Shown one piece after another: positions 32,293 through 42,793 of a stretch of DNA of 64,000 nt. The stretch is from Muscardinus avellanarius (lineage: Eukaryota; Chordata; Mammalia; Rodentia; Gliridae), in contig OY726563.1 in assembly GCA_963383645.1 (NCBI GenBank), positions 38,593,831-38,657,830 on the forward strand, in the 5' to 3' direction. The notes under the pieces are model-generated. The model was not told the origin of the DNA, searched no databases, and was given only the letters and a program-made list of their open reading frames with translations. Position numbers and translations under genes: made by a program. The first letter of the stretch is position 1; every line of letters begins with the position of its first letter.

Positions 32293-32547
32293 AGTCCAAG
32301 ACTGACCTAAAGAACAGTGGTAGGGTGGGGTGGAGTCCCATATGTGCACTTGGGTAGGTAAACTGTATGTTTCTGGAAGGGTTAATGGGATTTCTTGAAT
32401 TTTGTTTGTATAAGAAATTCCATTCAGCATATACTTTCCCAGCCTTCAGCTCACTTGGTGCACTTCACTCCTTTGAAGCGAAGGGCTCTTGAGCATGAGG
32501 CAAGGTATACAAGAATAGTACCTGTACAAATAGCTATATCTTTAAAT

Positions 32548-32745
32548 GTGGGTATACACACCTAAAATTACAGTACTTAGGAGGCTGAGACAGGAGGATC
32601 ACAGGTTTGAGGCTAGCCTTAGCAACTTACTGAGGCCCTCAGCAATGTAGAAAACCCCCATTTCCAAATAAAAAAATTAAAAAGTGCTGGTGGTACAGCT
32701 CTGAGGTAGAATGCCCCTGGATTCAATCTCTCCTACAAAAAACCC
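32548..32745 (+). repeat. B1-dID SINE
   Basis: 'tgggtatacacacctaaaat' to 'gcccctggattcaatctc', tail 'ctacaaaaaacccccc'. Just upstream (32293-32547) nothing was recognised. Confidence 0.9.
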
Positions 32746-32807
32746 CCCACAAAAAAACTTCACAAAACTCCTAAACAAATAGCTTTATAATACTAAATAG
32801 TCTGCAG

Positions 32808-33009
32808 AAGATGGATGTAGAGAAATATGCCTGTAATCCCAGTATTTGTGAGGTTGAGACAGGAGGATCACAAATTTGAGACCACCTCAGCAAGATAGGT
32901 AGACCTTTAGCAACCTAGCAAGACCCTAATTCAAAACAAAGAAGATTAAAAAGGGCTGGGGGGGGTATAGATCAGAGGTAGTATGCCTCTGGGTTCAATC
33001 CCCAGTAAA
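32808..33009 (+). repeat. B1-dID SINE
   Basis: 'gatggatgtagagaaatatg', 'gaggttgagacaggaggatc', 'ggctggggggggtatagatc', B box 'gggttcaatccc'. Confidence 0.9.
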
Positions 33010-33014
33010 ACACA

Positions 33015-33049
<35 letters not shown>
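33010..33049. repeat. (CA)n microsatellite
   Basis: About 19 CA units growing from the preceding SINE's 3' end. Confidence 0.95.
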
Positions 33050-33052
<3 letters not shown>

Positions 33053-33602
33053 CAAGAAAAATGGATGTGTTCCCAGACCATTTTAATGTGCTATCTCTCT
33101 GGATGGTTGATTCTGATGGCCTATTTGTCTTTAGATATCTTCCTTGGGATGGGTGCCAGTCTTTATTTCAGGAAGAAAAATAGGGATGGACTTTCTCATT
33201 ATCATAACAAAGTTGTGACTTTTAGGTCCTGAATATAGGAAACGTTCAAAGAAAAGATGCTCGTGTTTGAACAGCAGTGCAAACTAAAGACAGACAATGG
33301 ATGAAGGATAAATAGGAAACCGGGGCTCAAAATCATTTAGATCTGGCTAATGTGATCAGACATCACAGTGAAAATCTCTTTTTCTGGGACCATCCTCTCC
33401 CTGAGAGCATGAAGTCATAGTGCAAAGAAGGATTCTGGCTGGAATTGTCACCAGGGTCTCTAAGCTTTCTTGTCTCCTCTCTTCCCAAACTTCTATCGTG
33501 TTTTCCTGTATGAATGTGTTTTTTTCTGGGCACAGAGTGGGGAGTATACCTAAATACCAAGTATCTCTACTTCTCCTCAATATTAAAATAACTCAAGTTT
33601 GG
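33050..33602. other. Apparently unique sequence
   Basis: Overlapping short frames on both strands (33356-33580, 33420-33665) carry no recognised domain. No repeat landmark. Confidence 0.45.
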
Positions 33603-33817
33603 GCCAGATGTGGTGGCACAACCTGTAATCCCAGTACTCAGGAGACTGAGGTAGGAGGATCATAGGTTCGTAGCCAGCCTCATCTATTTAGCGACACTCC
33701 TGCAATTTAGTGAGGCTCTGTTTCTAAACAAAACCAAATAAATAAAAAAAGGTCTGGAGGTGCAGCTCAGAGGGAGGCAGAATGCCCCTGGGTTCAATCC
33801 TTGTACCAGAAATAAAG
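33603..33817 (+). repeat. B1-dID SINE
   Basis: 'ggccagatgtggtggcacaa' to 'gcccctgggttcaatccttg'. The ID half contains a small duplication ('agagggaggcaga'). Confidence 0.92.
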
Positions 33818-33839
33818 ACACAAAATCAATTTGTAATAA

Positions 33840-34605
33840 AGTGTCTGAATCCATTTTTGATGCTTGGCCACTTAATCAATTTAGGGGAGACTTCACATTT
33901 CTACTCTGCTGAGTCTTCCAATCCATGAACACACAATATCAGTCCTTTTGTTTAGTTATTCTTTTGTTTCTTTTATTAGCACTTCCAAATTTTTGAGACA
34001 CAAATGTGCATATAATATTTTGTTAGATTTATACCTAAGTATTTAAGTATTTAATTTGCTTTAAATTAATTATAAGTGGCAACAAGTTTCCTTCTTTCCT
34101 TCCTTCCTTCTTTTCTTGTACTGGGTATTGAACTCAGTGGTATTCTACCTCTGAGTTATATTCCTAGTCATATTTTTATTCTTTATTTTGAAACAGGGTC
34201 TCATTAGGTTGATGAGAGCCTCCCTAAGTTGCTGAGGCTATCCTTGAACTTGTGATCCTCCTGTCTCAGCCTCCCAAGTACTGGATTACAAGTATGCACC
34301 ACTACGCCTGGTATGGATTTTTATTTAAGTTTCCATGTGTTTGTTGGTAATGTGTAGAATTGAGATGATTTTTGTCTGTTGATTTTGTGTCTTGAGTCCT
34401 TGATATAATCACTCATTATTTTCAAGAGTTGTTTATGAGATGGATTTTCTACTTAAACATGCCATATGCAAACAAGGGAGATATTTATTGTTTCCTTTCC
34501 ATGTTTATTCATTTTTAATTCTCTTATTTCATCAGCTAGAACTTCTAGTACTTTGATGAATAAAAGTGGTAAGAATGGACTTCCTTGGCTGCTACTAAAC
34601 TATGC
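33840..34605 (-). repeat. Old L1 ORF2 (RT region), antisense
   Basis: Around the SINE at 34114-34312 the plus strand reads 'gagtcttccaatccatgaac', 'gatttatacctaagtattta', 'catcagctagaacttctagt' and 'gtggtaagaatggacttcct', the complement of an L1 reverse-transcriptase region. Confidence 0.65.
34114..34312 (-). repeat. B1-dID SINE
   Basis: 'ttgtactgggtattgaactc' to 'gcaccactacgcctgg'. A (TTCC)n run lies just before it. Confidence 0.9.
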
Positions 34606-34639
34606 AAAGTCAAATATTAAAAAAAATAAGATAAAGCCC

Positions 34640-35020
34640 TAAAAATGTTTAAATAAACCCATGGAAGCTTTAAAAGAGAAACAGAAAAGTGAGAACTATA
34701 AGAAATGAACAAATAAGAAATAATAAAATGGCCATATAAGTCCTAACCTATCAGTAATTACCTTAACTAGTCTAAATATAACAATTATTTAAAGAACAGA
34801 GAGTTGAAGAGTAGATTTATAAAGCCATGATCCAACTATATATGATCTATATGAAACTAATTTCAAATACAACAACATGGGAAGATTGAAATTGAAAGGG
34901 TAGAGGAAGATGTTTCATTCAAATATTAACAATAAAATCTATAAAAGCATGGCTGGCTATGTTAATATAAATAAAACAAATTTCAAAGTATAAAATGGTC
35001 TCATGCCTTTGTGTGTGAAA
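34640..35020 (+). repeat. Old L1 ORF2 (endonuclease region), sense
   Basis: 'gtaattaccttaactagtct', 'catgatccaactatatatga' and 'atgaaactaatttcaaatac' fit the sense strand of an ancient L1 endonuclease region. It faces the antisense RT segment that ends at 34605. Confidence 0.5.
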
Positions 35021-35084
35021 TGCATGGCCAATGTATAGAAGTCTCTCTGTAACAGAGTTAAATGTGAAATATGACAACTACCAT

Positions 35085-35466
35085 TGTCTCAATATGATTT
35101 GGCCTCACCAAAACTCATGTTGAGGTTTGGTCCCCAATGTAGTGCTGTTGAGAAATGGTGGAGACTTTAAGAGGTGGTTAGGGTCATGGGGGATCTACCT
35201 TCACAAATGGATTAATGTAGTTTTCCTCGAGAGTGGGTTAGTTATCACAATACTGGTTTGTTATAAAGCTGGCTTGGGCCCTCCCCCTCAGTCTCCTTTG
35301 CACTTTCCCATCATGCATGGAGCAGCATGTAGCCACCACCAGAATCTGAGCAGATACTAGTACCATACTTTTGGACTTCTAAAGCCATGAGCCAAACAAA
35401 CCTCTTTTCTTTATGTATCATCCTATCTCAGGTATTCTGTTATAGCAATAGAAAATGAACTAAGCC
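35085..35466 (+). repeat. MaLR-type LTR (THE1/MST-like)
   Basis: The full order is recognisable: 'tgtctcaatatgatttggcc', 'aactcatgttgaggtttggt', 'aagaggtggttagggtcatg', 'cccatcatgcatggagcagc', 'aagccatgagccaaacaaac', 'gttatagcaatagaaaatga'. No internal region is seen, so it is solo. Confidence 0.8.
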
Positions 35467-36040
35467 AACTCTTTTCAGACACAATGTAACTAACAGCTCT
35501 ATTTCAAAGTCAGCCTGCAAGGAGGTTACCTATAAGATAAAGATCTTTTGTACTCCATTAGTTAGAAATTTCTAACACTGTTTTCAGGTAGTATGTATTT
35601 GATGCTATTACATTTGCCGGTCAATTAGTGCACCGGTTCTTTGTGCTGCGGCCAATGCCACAGCCAGCAAGATGCACAAAGCTGTCAGGTCACACTTTGG
35701 AAGGCCAGTAGAAAATGTGAGAGAGTATAGGTTAGCTGTAAGAAATGGACGTGGGAAAAAGAAGCTGAATAGTCATTGTGTACAGCATAGAGAAAATGGC
35801 CTTAATACTCTTGCTGTAGTAGTTTTGTTATTTATGCACATTCAAATGTAAATCTACAACTATCTTCCTGTTTTCTGTTTGGTAGTGCTTTTTTACTTTG
35901 CAAATATACCCTTGCTAGAGCACTGAATTTTTAATGGAAATGAGAAAAAGAATATATATTCTGTGTTATGTATTGATTCTCCATTTCCCAAAACCAAAAT
36001 AAAAAGAAATAAAAGATGCTGAATATATAACCTATTCAAA
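35467..36040. other. Unassigned sequence before the hAT relic
   Basis: Includes a CpG-bearing patch ('gtgcaccggttctttgtgct', 'gcggccaatgccacagccag', 35629-35670). It may contain the 5' part of the degraded hAT element that follows, but I see no clear terminal repeat. Confidence 0.35.
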
Positions 36041-37110
36041 ATGTTTGTCAAGATTTATCATCCGGTTGGAAACCATAGTGATACTGCTGACCAATTAAAA
36101 ACCAGAAAACCCAAATATGTTTTAAAAAAGCAACATCTATTTCAAATGTTAGCTGCAGAAGGTGAATTTACACTGTGTTTTGTGAAGCATGGCTTTTCAA
36201 TTAGGTCAAATGATGATTTCTCTAAATTAATTTGATTCATTTTCAATTCCATGTTTTCCCATGCATGTGCAAAGAGCAAAGTGATAGCTGTTAATGGTTT
36301 AGCTCCATTAGCAGAAAAAGATCTTTGCAAACATTTAAATGATGCTGCCCGTTTCATATCAGCAGCATTAGATGCTTCAAATAGAAAATTGGTTAATTTC
36401 AGTAATGACTGAATTTTTTATCCAATTTATGCAATCAAAGTATAGCTTTTGGAAGTTCATTCTGTTAAAGGTAAAAACATCCGACTTTAATGATAATGCC
36501 TATTTGTAAATTCAGTTTAAAAATCCAATATCGAAGCTAACTTTGTGATGATGATAACACAAGCACAAATTTAGGTGGAATATAATTATCTTAGTAAAAG
36601 CAATGTCCTTACTAAATTAAGAAATCTATGGAGTAGAAATACACTTTGGAATTGGCTATGGAGCACATATACTTCATCATTGCATCTACACTGGGATAAG
36701 CTACGAATTGAAATAGAAGTGAGAGTTGTCAGCATTTACAAATGTATTTACATATGCACATTTAGAATCATCGAATTGCAAAATTTTGTGACAAATCCCA
36801 TGTGGAACATAGGAAAGAAAAATTTAGCATGGCAGCATGTGATCTTCTTTTTGTTCCAGCCATGACTCAGATTTTTAAAATGTTTGAGCCTTTAAAGAAG
36901 TACTTTGTTAATTAGCTCAAGTATCCAAGAGAGTATTGAATATTATTGTAAACAAATCATTTAAATTTATGTTGCGTTTTGCTCAAAATCATTTGGAAAT
37001 CTTTAATCAAAGTACTCAAGGAGCGGAGTATTGAGAGAAGAGCTTCAGCTTTTGAAGCTCTTAGCAAATTGCAATTATGGAAACAAAGCTTGTATATGCA
37101 GATAGATACC
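36041..37110 (+). pseudogene. Decayed hAT-type transposase (DUF4371-like)
   Basis: One frame runs from 36041 to about 36411 with a single stop at 36233. It reads 'FTLCFVKHGFSIRSNDDFSKL' near its start and 'LDASNRK' near its end, like the first catalytic Asp region of hAT/DUF4371 transposases. Further on come 'LLEVHSVKGK' (about 36450), 'DNTSTN' (about 36555), 'GYGAHILHHCIYTGISYEL' (about 36660) and 'MFEPLKKYFVN' (about 36880). All are in the family's order but separated by stops and frameshifts. It is either a DNA-transposon fossil or a processed pseudogene of a host gene domesticated from hAT, such as KIAA1586-like genes. No function is expected. Confidence 0.62.
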
Positions 37111-37242
37111 GCAACTTAACATTTCTCAGTTGAACGGATTATCTGATGACAGCCCAAACGGTTTAATTTAATTAAGCCCAAAGGTTTAATTTTGACACTC
37201 TATAAATGTACTTTGTAATACTATAGCTTGACACAGCTCTTA

Positions 37243-37243
<1 letters not shown>

Positions 37244-37282
<39 letters not shown>
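37244..37282. repeat. (TG)n microsatellite
   Basis: About 19 TG units at the ID end of the next SINE. Confidence 0.95.
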
Positions 37283-37284
<2 letters not shown>

Positions 37285-37465
37285 AACCCAGGGGCATTCT
37301 ACCTCTGAGCTATACCCTCAGCCCTTTTTAATCTTTTGTTTTGAAACAGGGTTTCCTAGGTTTCTGAGAATCTCATTATGTTTCTGAGGCTGTCCTTGAA
37401 CCTGCAATTCTCCTGCCTCAGCCTCCCAAATATTGGGATTAAGGTGTGTACCACCACGTTTGATT
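37283..37465 (-). repeat. B1-dID SINE
   Basis: 'ttaaacccaggggcattcta' to 'gtgtgtaccaccacgtttg'. The 'ctggggat' start of the ID half was replaced by the TG run. Confidence 0.88.
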
Positions 37466-37589
37466 ACAGTCAGTTTTATTAAGCTCTACTGAATACACTT
37501 TCAGAAAAAAATCTGAAATAAGAATCTCAATTCTGTATTTATAAATGTCCTACATAAATCTGTAGATTTTCAATCTCTTCTATTTTAGC

Positions 37590-37807
37590 AAATAATGCCA
37601 CTGTGTCCCTAATTGATCATTTTAGAAATTTGGCCATTATCCTTTCTACCTTCATCTCCTTTAGCCATTACACCTAGGTTCTATTGATCCCACTTTCTGT
37701 CCATATCCAAAATGTCTTCATTTCCCCCCATTTCAACTTCATCTTGAGAGATCATCTCACCATTATATTCTGCCTGGACTTCTGTAATCTGTCAATACTA
37801 GTCATCC
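37590..37807 (-). repeat. Ancient LINE fragment, L2-like (part 1)
   Basis: Pyrimidine-rich text such as 'cttcatctcctttagccatt' and 'tgcctggacttctgtaatct' resembles the antisense of an old mammalian LINE. Part 2 appears at 38590-38735, after a SINE and an L1 end. Confidence 0.4.
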
Positions 37808-38006
37808 AGCCGGGCGTGATGGCATATGCTTATAATCCCAGCATTTGGGAGGCTGAAACTGGAGGACTGCAGTTCGCAGACAGCCTAAGGTACTTCGTGA
37901 GGCTCTCCACAAATTAATGAGACCTTGTTTCAAAGGATAAAAAATAGGGCTGGGAGTGTAGCTCGAAGGTAGAAATGTCCCTGGGTTCCATCCCCAGTAC
38001 CACACC
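37808..38006 (+). repeat. B1-dID SINE
   Basis: 'agccgggcgtgatggcatat' to 'gtccctgggttccatcccc'. The B1 start keeps its CpG-containing GCCGGGCG. Confidence 0.93.
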
Positions 38007-38009
38007 AAA

Positions 38010-38515
38010 AAAAAGAATATAGAAGAATATGGATGGATAACAAAACTGTGGTCTACAAACACAATGGAATCCTAGCCATAAAAAAGAAGAAAATTATGTC
38101 ATTTGCAGGAAAATGGATGGACTTAGAAAATATTGTGCTGATATCAGCCATTCACAGAGAGTCAAGAGTTGTATGTTTTTCTCTCATATTTAAATGTCAG
38201 AAAGAAATTGGGAAACAAAAGAATCTTCTGATATATGGGGAGAGAGACAATAGAATAGTGGAAGGGGATTGAGGGAGGGACATAGGGTGGGGGAAAAGGA
38301 GACTTGAAGGAAACAGTTTAAATAATGATCTCTCCATATATGAAAGTATCACTACCAATCTCATTAATATGTAGAGGGAGGAGGTGGGAGTGGGGTGGGA
38401 TGTGGAGGGAAACACACCAAATGAGGTGTGCATGTATGTTTCTGTCACAATGAACCTCATTATCATGTATAATTACAGTGCACCAATAATAGTATATTAC
38501 AAAATAAAGAAGAGA
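38010..38515 (+). mobile_element. 5'-truncated L1 3' end
   Basis: ORF2 end ('aaaattatgtcatttgcagg', 'aaaatggatggacttagaaa'), then the purine-rich 3' UTR ('gagggaggaggtgggagtgg') and the terminal 'aattacagtgcaccaataat'. It starts in the A-tail of the SINE just before it. Confidence 0.82.
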
Positions 38516-38589
38516 TGGGTCCCAATTCCTAATGACTTTTTTGAGCAATGTCCAATTCCAACTGAAATTTTTACATGAGAAAGAAACTT

Positions 38590-38735
38590 TTATTTAGGCC
38601 ACTGTTATTTTGAGTTTGTGTTACACTTAGAGTGATCTTCTAAAAACACAAATATGATCAGATCAATTTCTAATTTTACTGAAAATTCTCCAGTGGCTGC
38701 CCATCAAGGAGTGAGCGAATACCAAAATCTTAACA
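38590..38735 (-). repeat. Ancient LINE fragment, L2-like (part 2)
   Basis: 'ttagagtgatcttctaaaaa', 'atgatcagatcaatttctaa' and 'ctccagtggctgcccatcaa' follow on from part 1 in the expected order. Confidence 0.45.
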
Positions 38736-38744
38736 TGTAAAAAG

Positions 38745-38937
38745 CAGTCTGCCTATAATCTCAGTATTTGGGAAGCTGAAACAGGAGGATTGCAGGTTCA
38801 AGACCAGCCTCAGCAACATAGTGAGACACTTGGCAACACAGTGAGACCCTGTTTTAAATTTTAAAAAGGGCTGGGGTATAGCTTGGAGGTAGAACACCCC
38901 TGGCCTTAATCCCCAGTGTAAATAAATAAATACATAA
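38745..38937 (+). repeat. B1-dID SINE, 5' truncated
   Basis: Starts at 'gtctgcctataatctcagta'. The ID half is 'ggtatagcttggaggtagaa', with an 'aaataaataaat' tail. Confidence 0.88.
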
Positions 38938-38972
38938 AAGTGCTCCATTAGTGTTGGTTAAATAAGTAAAAG

Positions 38973-39158
38973 AGCCACTGGGCATGGTGGGGCATGTCTG
39001 TAATCCCAGTACCTGGGAGGGTGAGAGGGGAGGATCACAGGTTCAAGACAAGCATACAGCAATTTAGTGAAACTCTGTTCCAAAATGAAAAATAAAATAG
39101 GGCTGGGATGTAGCTAGGAGATAGAACATCCCCAGGTCCAGTACCTAACAGCACAAAA
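38973..39158 (+). repeat. B1-dID SINE
   Basis: 'agccactgggcatggtgggg' to 'atccccaggtccagtaccta'. The second 'agcaacttag' block is missing. Confidence 0.9.
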
Positions 39159-39630
39159 GACAAAAAGCAGTGGTCTATAAATAGGTGGTGAATGGACAAA
39201 ACCAATGAAGTGCCCAGTGTAGGACATGCTGTTTGGTAGACACCAAGTAGATTGTACTAATTATTATAACTCAAGTATGAGAAATGCTTCTACCTTGAGG
39301 AGGGCTCTTTTGAAAAGATTGTTGATTCAAGATTCTAAAACAACAACAGTATGCTACTTGTCTCAGGTCAACAAGTTAAATCTGGATTGTTTGAATCATG
39401 TGTCAAAGTGACAAAGAGATTTAGCTTGAAACATATGTTTGAGTCAAAAGCGGAAAGTGGATATCCTCCATAAAGACTGTAGTATAGAATGAGGAGCAGG
39501 GAGACAGATAGGCTTGAAATAAAAGAGTGCAAAAGATAGAAGTATGAGGGAGGAAATTACTTAATCTAAGGGCTTCTTTATTACTGTTGGCACTAGATAA
39601 GCTACTATATTTCTTTCTAAAATTAATGTC
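39159..39630. other. Apparently unique sequence
   Basis: No repeat or coding signal recognised. It is the insertion site of the first HAL1-like copy. Confidence 0.45.
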
Positions 39631-39644
39631 TAAATACATGTGTA

Positions 39645-40446
39645 GGACTTCCGGGAAGATGGCGACCGAGAAAAGCGGGGCTTAAGAGCCCCACTAACAA
39701 CAAATCTCCATTACCACAAAATCAGCGCCTTTCAAAGCCAGAAAACAACATCACCAGAGAAACAAAAAAAACCACCAGGCTCCAGAGAGAAAGCGGACTG
39801 AGAACAGAGCCACAGAGGAGATCCTCACACCCGAGGACGCGGCTTCACGCCCGAGGACGCGGCAGCAGTGCCATACTGCTGGCGGCACCGGCGAATTCAC
39901 GGGACAGCCACAGCAAGCCGAGGGGAGCCGCTGCGGAACAGCCAGGCAGGATTTCTTGGCGCAGAGGGCATCTAAAGCTCCCAGTGGCTGAGCTCAGCAC
40001 ACGCTGCAGGGATTCAGAGTGGAAATCAAAACCAAGAAAAAAAAAACGCCAGCCCCATAGCCAAGGGCGTAGCAGCGGCGCCATATTGCCACCGGCGGCA
40101 ACAGCACCGAATTCACCGAATTCAGTACAGCTACATCTGCGTACGCAAGAACAGTGAGTCAAATTGTGGGCCACAGAGGAGAAATCCCAGTACTGTACTC
40201 ACTGGGACTTGACCCAGTGGGAGAGGGGCGGTGGCAGTGATATCACACCATAGGAGAACGTGCAACCTGGCACCCCCCACAGTCTAAAGCAGCCTCTATC
40301 GACTCTCTGGGTCAGAGACTCTGTGATACAACCCAGTAAAGGAGTAGTGGGGTCTGAGATACTACTGACTTGAGATCCAGAGCACCTTAAGTGAAGTCAT
40401 AGTGACCCAAGGGAAGAACCCAGAGAAGGCACAAACTTCCGAAATC
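39645..40446 (+). promoter_or_regulatory. 5' UTR of HAL1-like copy A
   Basis: CpG-rich leader ('cggcttcacgcccgaggacg', 'cggcggcaacagcaccgaat') opening with 'aagatggcgac', a YY1-type motif found at L1 5' ends. In L1s this region holds the internal Pol II promoter. The same leader occurs at 50531-51321 and, in reverse, at 31011-31868. Confidence 0.65.
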
Positions 40447-41331
40447 ATGGGAAAGAGGAATAATACTGGAGCAATGAATGCTCACAACCCCACAACATCA
40501 GAACCCGATAAAACAGAAAATCAGAGATTTCTAGAAGATCAAATCAGGAAAATAACTGTAGAAATAATAGAGGTGCTTCGAAAAGAACTGAGAGAGAGCC
40601 AAAAAGAGATAAAGGATGCAATTAATGAAGTAAAGGCCTCAATTCAAAGCACAAACAACCGATTAGACCACATGGAGAACAGAATCTCGCTCTTAGAAGA
40701 TGATCATTCCAAAAATGAACGCATAGTTTCTAATCTAGGAAAAAATATCCAACAGCAGGAATCTGATATTGAAGAAATATGGGCCCATTTTAAGAGAGCT
40801 AACCTAAGAATAATTGGAATAGAGGAGGGAAAAGAAAGTGAAACCAAAGGGATCAACAGTCTGTTCAAGGAAGTAATAGCAGAAAATTTTCCAGACATAG
40901 AGCAAGAGGTCGATACGCAGGTCCAGGAAACGTATAGAACTCCCTTTAGACAGGATCGGAGAAGAGGATCCCCACGCCACATAATTGTCAAAATGACCAA
41001 TGTGGAAGCCAAGCAGAGAATCTTAAAGGCAACAAAAACAAAGGGCCAAGTGACATTCAGAGGCAAACCAATTAGAATCACTCCAGACTTCCCAAACCAA
41101 GTTATGAGAGCCAGAAGGGCTTGGAGTAACATATTCCCAATTTTGAAAGAAAACAACTTCCAGCCAAAAATTTCCTACCCAGCAAAACTTTCTATCAAAT
41201 TAGATGGAGAAATAAGAAGCTTCCATGACAAACAGAAACTGAAGGAATTTATGTCTTCAAAACCAGCACTAGAGAAAATACTCAAAGAGATTAACTATAA
41301 AGAAGAAATAGGTAACACACATCAGAACTAG
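40447..41331 (+). CDS. L1-type ORF1 protein, intact (294 aa)
   Basis: ORF1p is the nucleic-acid-binding, trimer-forming chaperone of the L1 RNP in the cytoplasm. I chose the ATG at 40447 (MGKRNN), which matches the usual L1 ORF1 start. The frame stays open 15 codons upstream to 40402. Residues about 25-100 form a charged heptad-rich coiled coil ('KELRESQKEIKDAINEVKAS', 'MENRISLLEDD'). About 115-205 fit the RRM domain ('NLRIIGIEEGKE'). About 205-290 fit the C-terminal domain ('HIIVKMTNVEAKQRILKAT', 'ARRAWSNIF', 'QPKISYPAKLS'). The length is slightly below typical human or mouse ORF1p. It has no stop or frameshift, but is not followed by ORF2. Whether it is expressed is unknown. Confidence 0.88.
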   Translation: MGKRNNTGAMNAHNPTTSEPDKTENQRFLEDQIRKITVEIIEVLRKELRESQKEIKDAINEVKASIQSTNNRLDHMENRISLLEDDHSKNERIVSNLGKNIQQQESDIEEIWAHFKRANLRIIGIEEGKESETKGINSLFKEVIAENFPDIEQEVDTQVQETYRTPFRQDRRRGSPRHIIVKMTNVEAKQRILKATKTKGQVTFRGKPIRITPDFPNQVMRARRAWSNIFPILKENNFQPKISYPAKLSIKLDGEIRSFHDKQKLKEFMSSKPALEKILKEINYKEEIGNTHQN

Positions 41332-41496
41332 AGAAACAAGATTTTCCATCCAACAGACAACTAAGATTGGTTATCTGTGGAGATTCATTACTTATGTTAG
41401 TCTTTTGCCTATCTCTAAATGGTATTGTTTGCCTTTATTGTTGTTAATTTTTAGGATTTCTAGTTGGAATATTAATATACCTTCAGATATAGCATT

Positions 41497-42100
41497 TGGA
41501 AATATTTTATCCCATTCTATTAGTAACTGTTAACTCTGTTTACATTGTCTTTGGATATACAATATGTTTTTTATTTTTTAGGGAGTTTGTATACTCTTCT
41601 GTTGCCTGTGCCATTGAAATCATAACCAAGAAATCACTGCCAATTTCAATGTTGTGAGGTTTTATGACCCAGATTTTCTCCTAAAAGTTTATAGTCTTAA
41701 GATTTATATTTAGGTCTTTTACCTATTTTGAGTTAATATTTGTATATGGGATTAGGTAAGGGTCCAATTTTATTCTTTTCCATGTAATTATTATTTTTCA
41801 ACAATATTTAGTTAAAAGATTATTATTCCTACCACCAAATGTTCGTGGAAACCTTGTCAAAAATAACTTGACAATATAGGGAAGAATTTAGCTCTAGGCT
41901 TTTATTTAACTCCAATGGTTTATATATCTGCCTTTAGAATAGTACTACACTGTTTCAATTATTGTAGCTTTATATGGTTTGAAATCAGAAAATATACATC
42001 TTCTAGCTTTGTTCTTTTTCAAGATCGTTGTGGGTACCTAGAGTCCATATTCCATATTAGGATAGATTTTTTTCTGAAAAATAAATATATAAATATATGA
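41497..42100 (-). repeat. Antisense old L1 ORF2 segment inside copy A
   Basis: Read on the plus strand the landmarks are complementary to L1 ORF2: 'tattttatcccattctatta', 'ttctgttgcctgtgccattg', 'ggattaggtaagggtccaat', 'ccttgtcaaaaataacttga', 'ttattgtagctttatatggt' and 'gctttgttctttttcaagat'. It is older and more diverged than the L1 parts around it. The equivalent block lies at the same place in copy B (52370-52970). Confidence 0.85.
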
Positions 42101-42601
42101 TAGTTCACCTAAAAAATAAAAAAAATAGATTCTCTGGTAAGAAAGAAAGCAAAAAGAAATATTGAAATGTTATCTTTAAGTCATCAAAAGCTTGGTATCA
42201 GACAAATGAAACTGTTATGTGAGATTATCATTTTTAATTTTTGATAAATTGCTATAATACTAGATGTCAATCACTAAGCCAAGCATGGGAGGGAGGGATA
42301 GGGAAAGAATGGGGTGGGGATCGGGTGGGGGCTGACTGGGCAATGTGTGCATGTATGTCTACAAAAGTATGTATCCCACTATGATGTATGAATACAGTGC
42401 ACCAATTAAAAAAAATAGAATGAGAAAAAAAATAAATTCATGTTGTATATACATACATACACATGTATGTAAATATATATTTAAATATATACACATGTAT
42501 GTACATGTATCATGCAAATGCTTATCTAGAAATGTGTCTACATATACTATTACTGAGTAAAAGAATCATGATAGATAAATCCATTAATAATGACAACTTA
42601 A

Positions 42602-42793
42602 GCCGGGCGTGGTGGCACAGGCTTGTAATCCCCGCGCTTGGGAGGCGGCGACAGGAGGATCACGCAGGTTCGGAGCCAGCCGCGCCGGCTTAAGAGACCC
42701 TGTTTCCAAATAAAAATAATATAAAATAGTTCTGGGAATGTAGCCCTAAGGTAGAAGGGCTTCCAGGAACCCCAGGGCCGCCACCACCACCAG

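Larger units (their letters stand above)
39645..42432 (+). mobile_element. HAL1-like L1 derivative, copy A
   Basis: Begins like the young L1s ('ggacttccgggaagatggcg') and carries an L1 5' UTR (39645-40446) and an intact ORF1 (40447-41331). Then, in place of ORF2, it has about 165 bp of unassigned sequence and about 600 bp that is the complement of an older L1 ORF2 (41497-42100). It ends with a purine-rich L1 3' UTR ('gggaggggagggatagggaa'-type, 42288-42340), 'acagtgcaccaattaaa' and an A-rich tail. A probable imperfect target duplication flanks it: 'taaatacatgtgta' (39631-39644) and 'taaattcatgttgta' (42433-42447). It needs L1 reverse transcriptase in trans. The same order is present in copy B, so this is a family and not a chance rearrangement. 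Confidence 0.85.

Noticed and set aside
31885..32430. 181-codon minus-strand frame
   Set aside because: Lies antisense across a MaLR LTR; no homologous protein recognised and no splice context.
33356..33665. Overlapping short frames on both strands
   Set aside because: No domain, no conservation test possible, no splice sites; treated as non-coding.
40704..41156. 150-codon minus-strand frame
   Set aside because: It is the antisense shadow of the intact ORF1 and is mirrored in copy B at 51579-51773 and 51807-52031 by the same cause.
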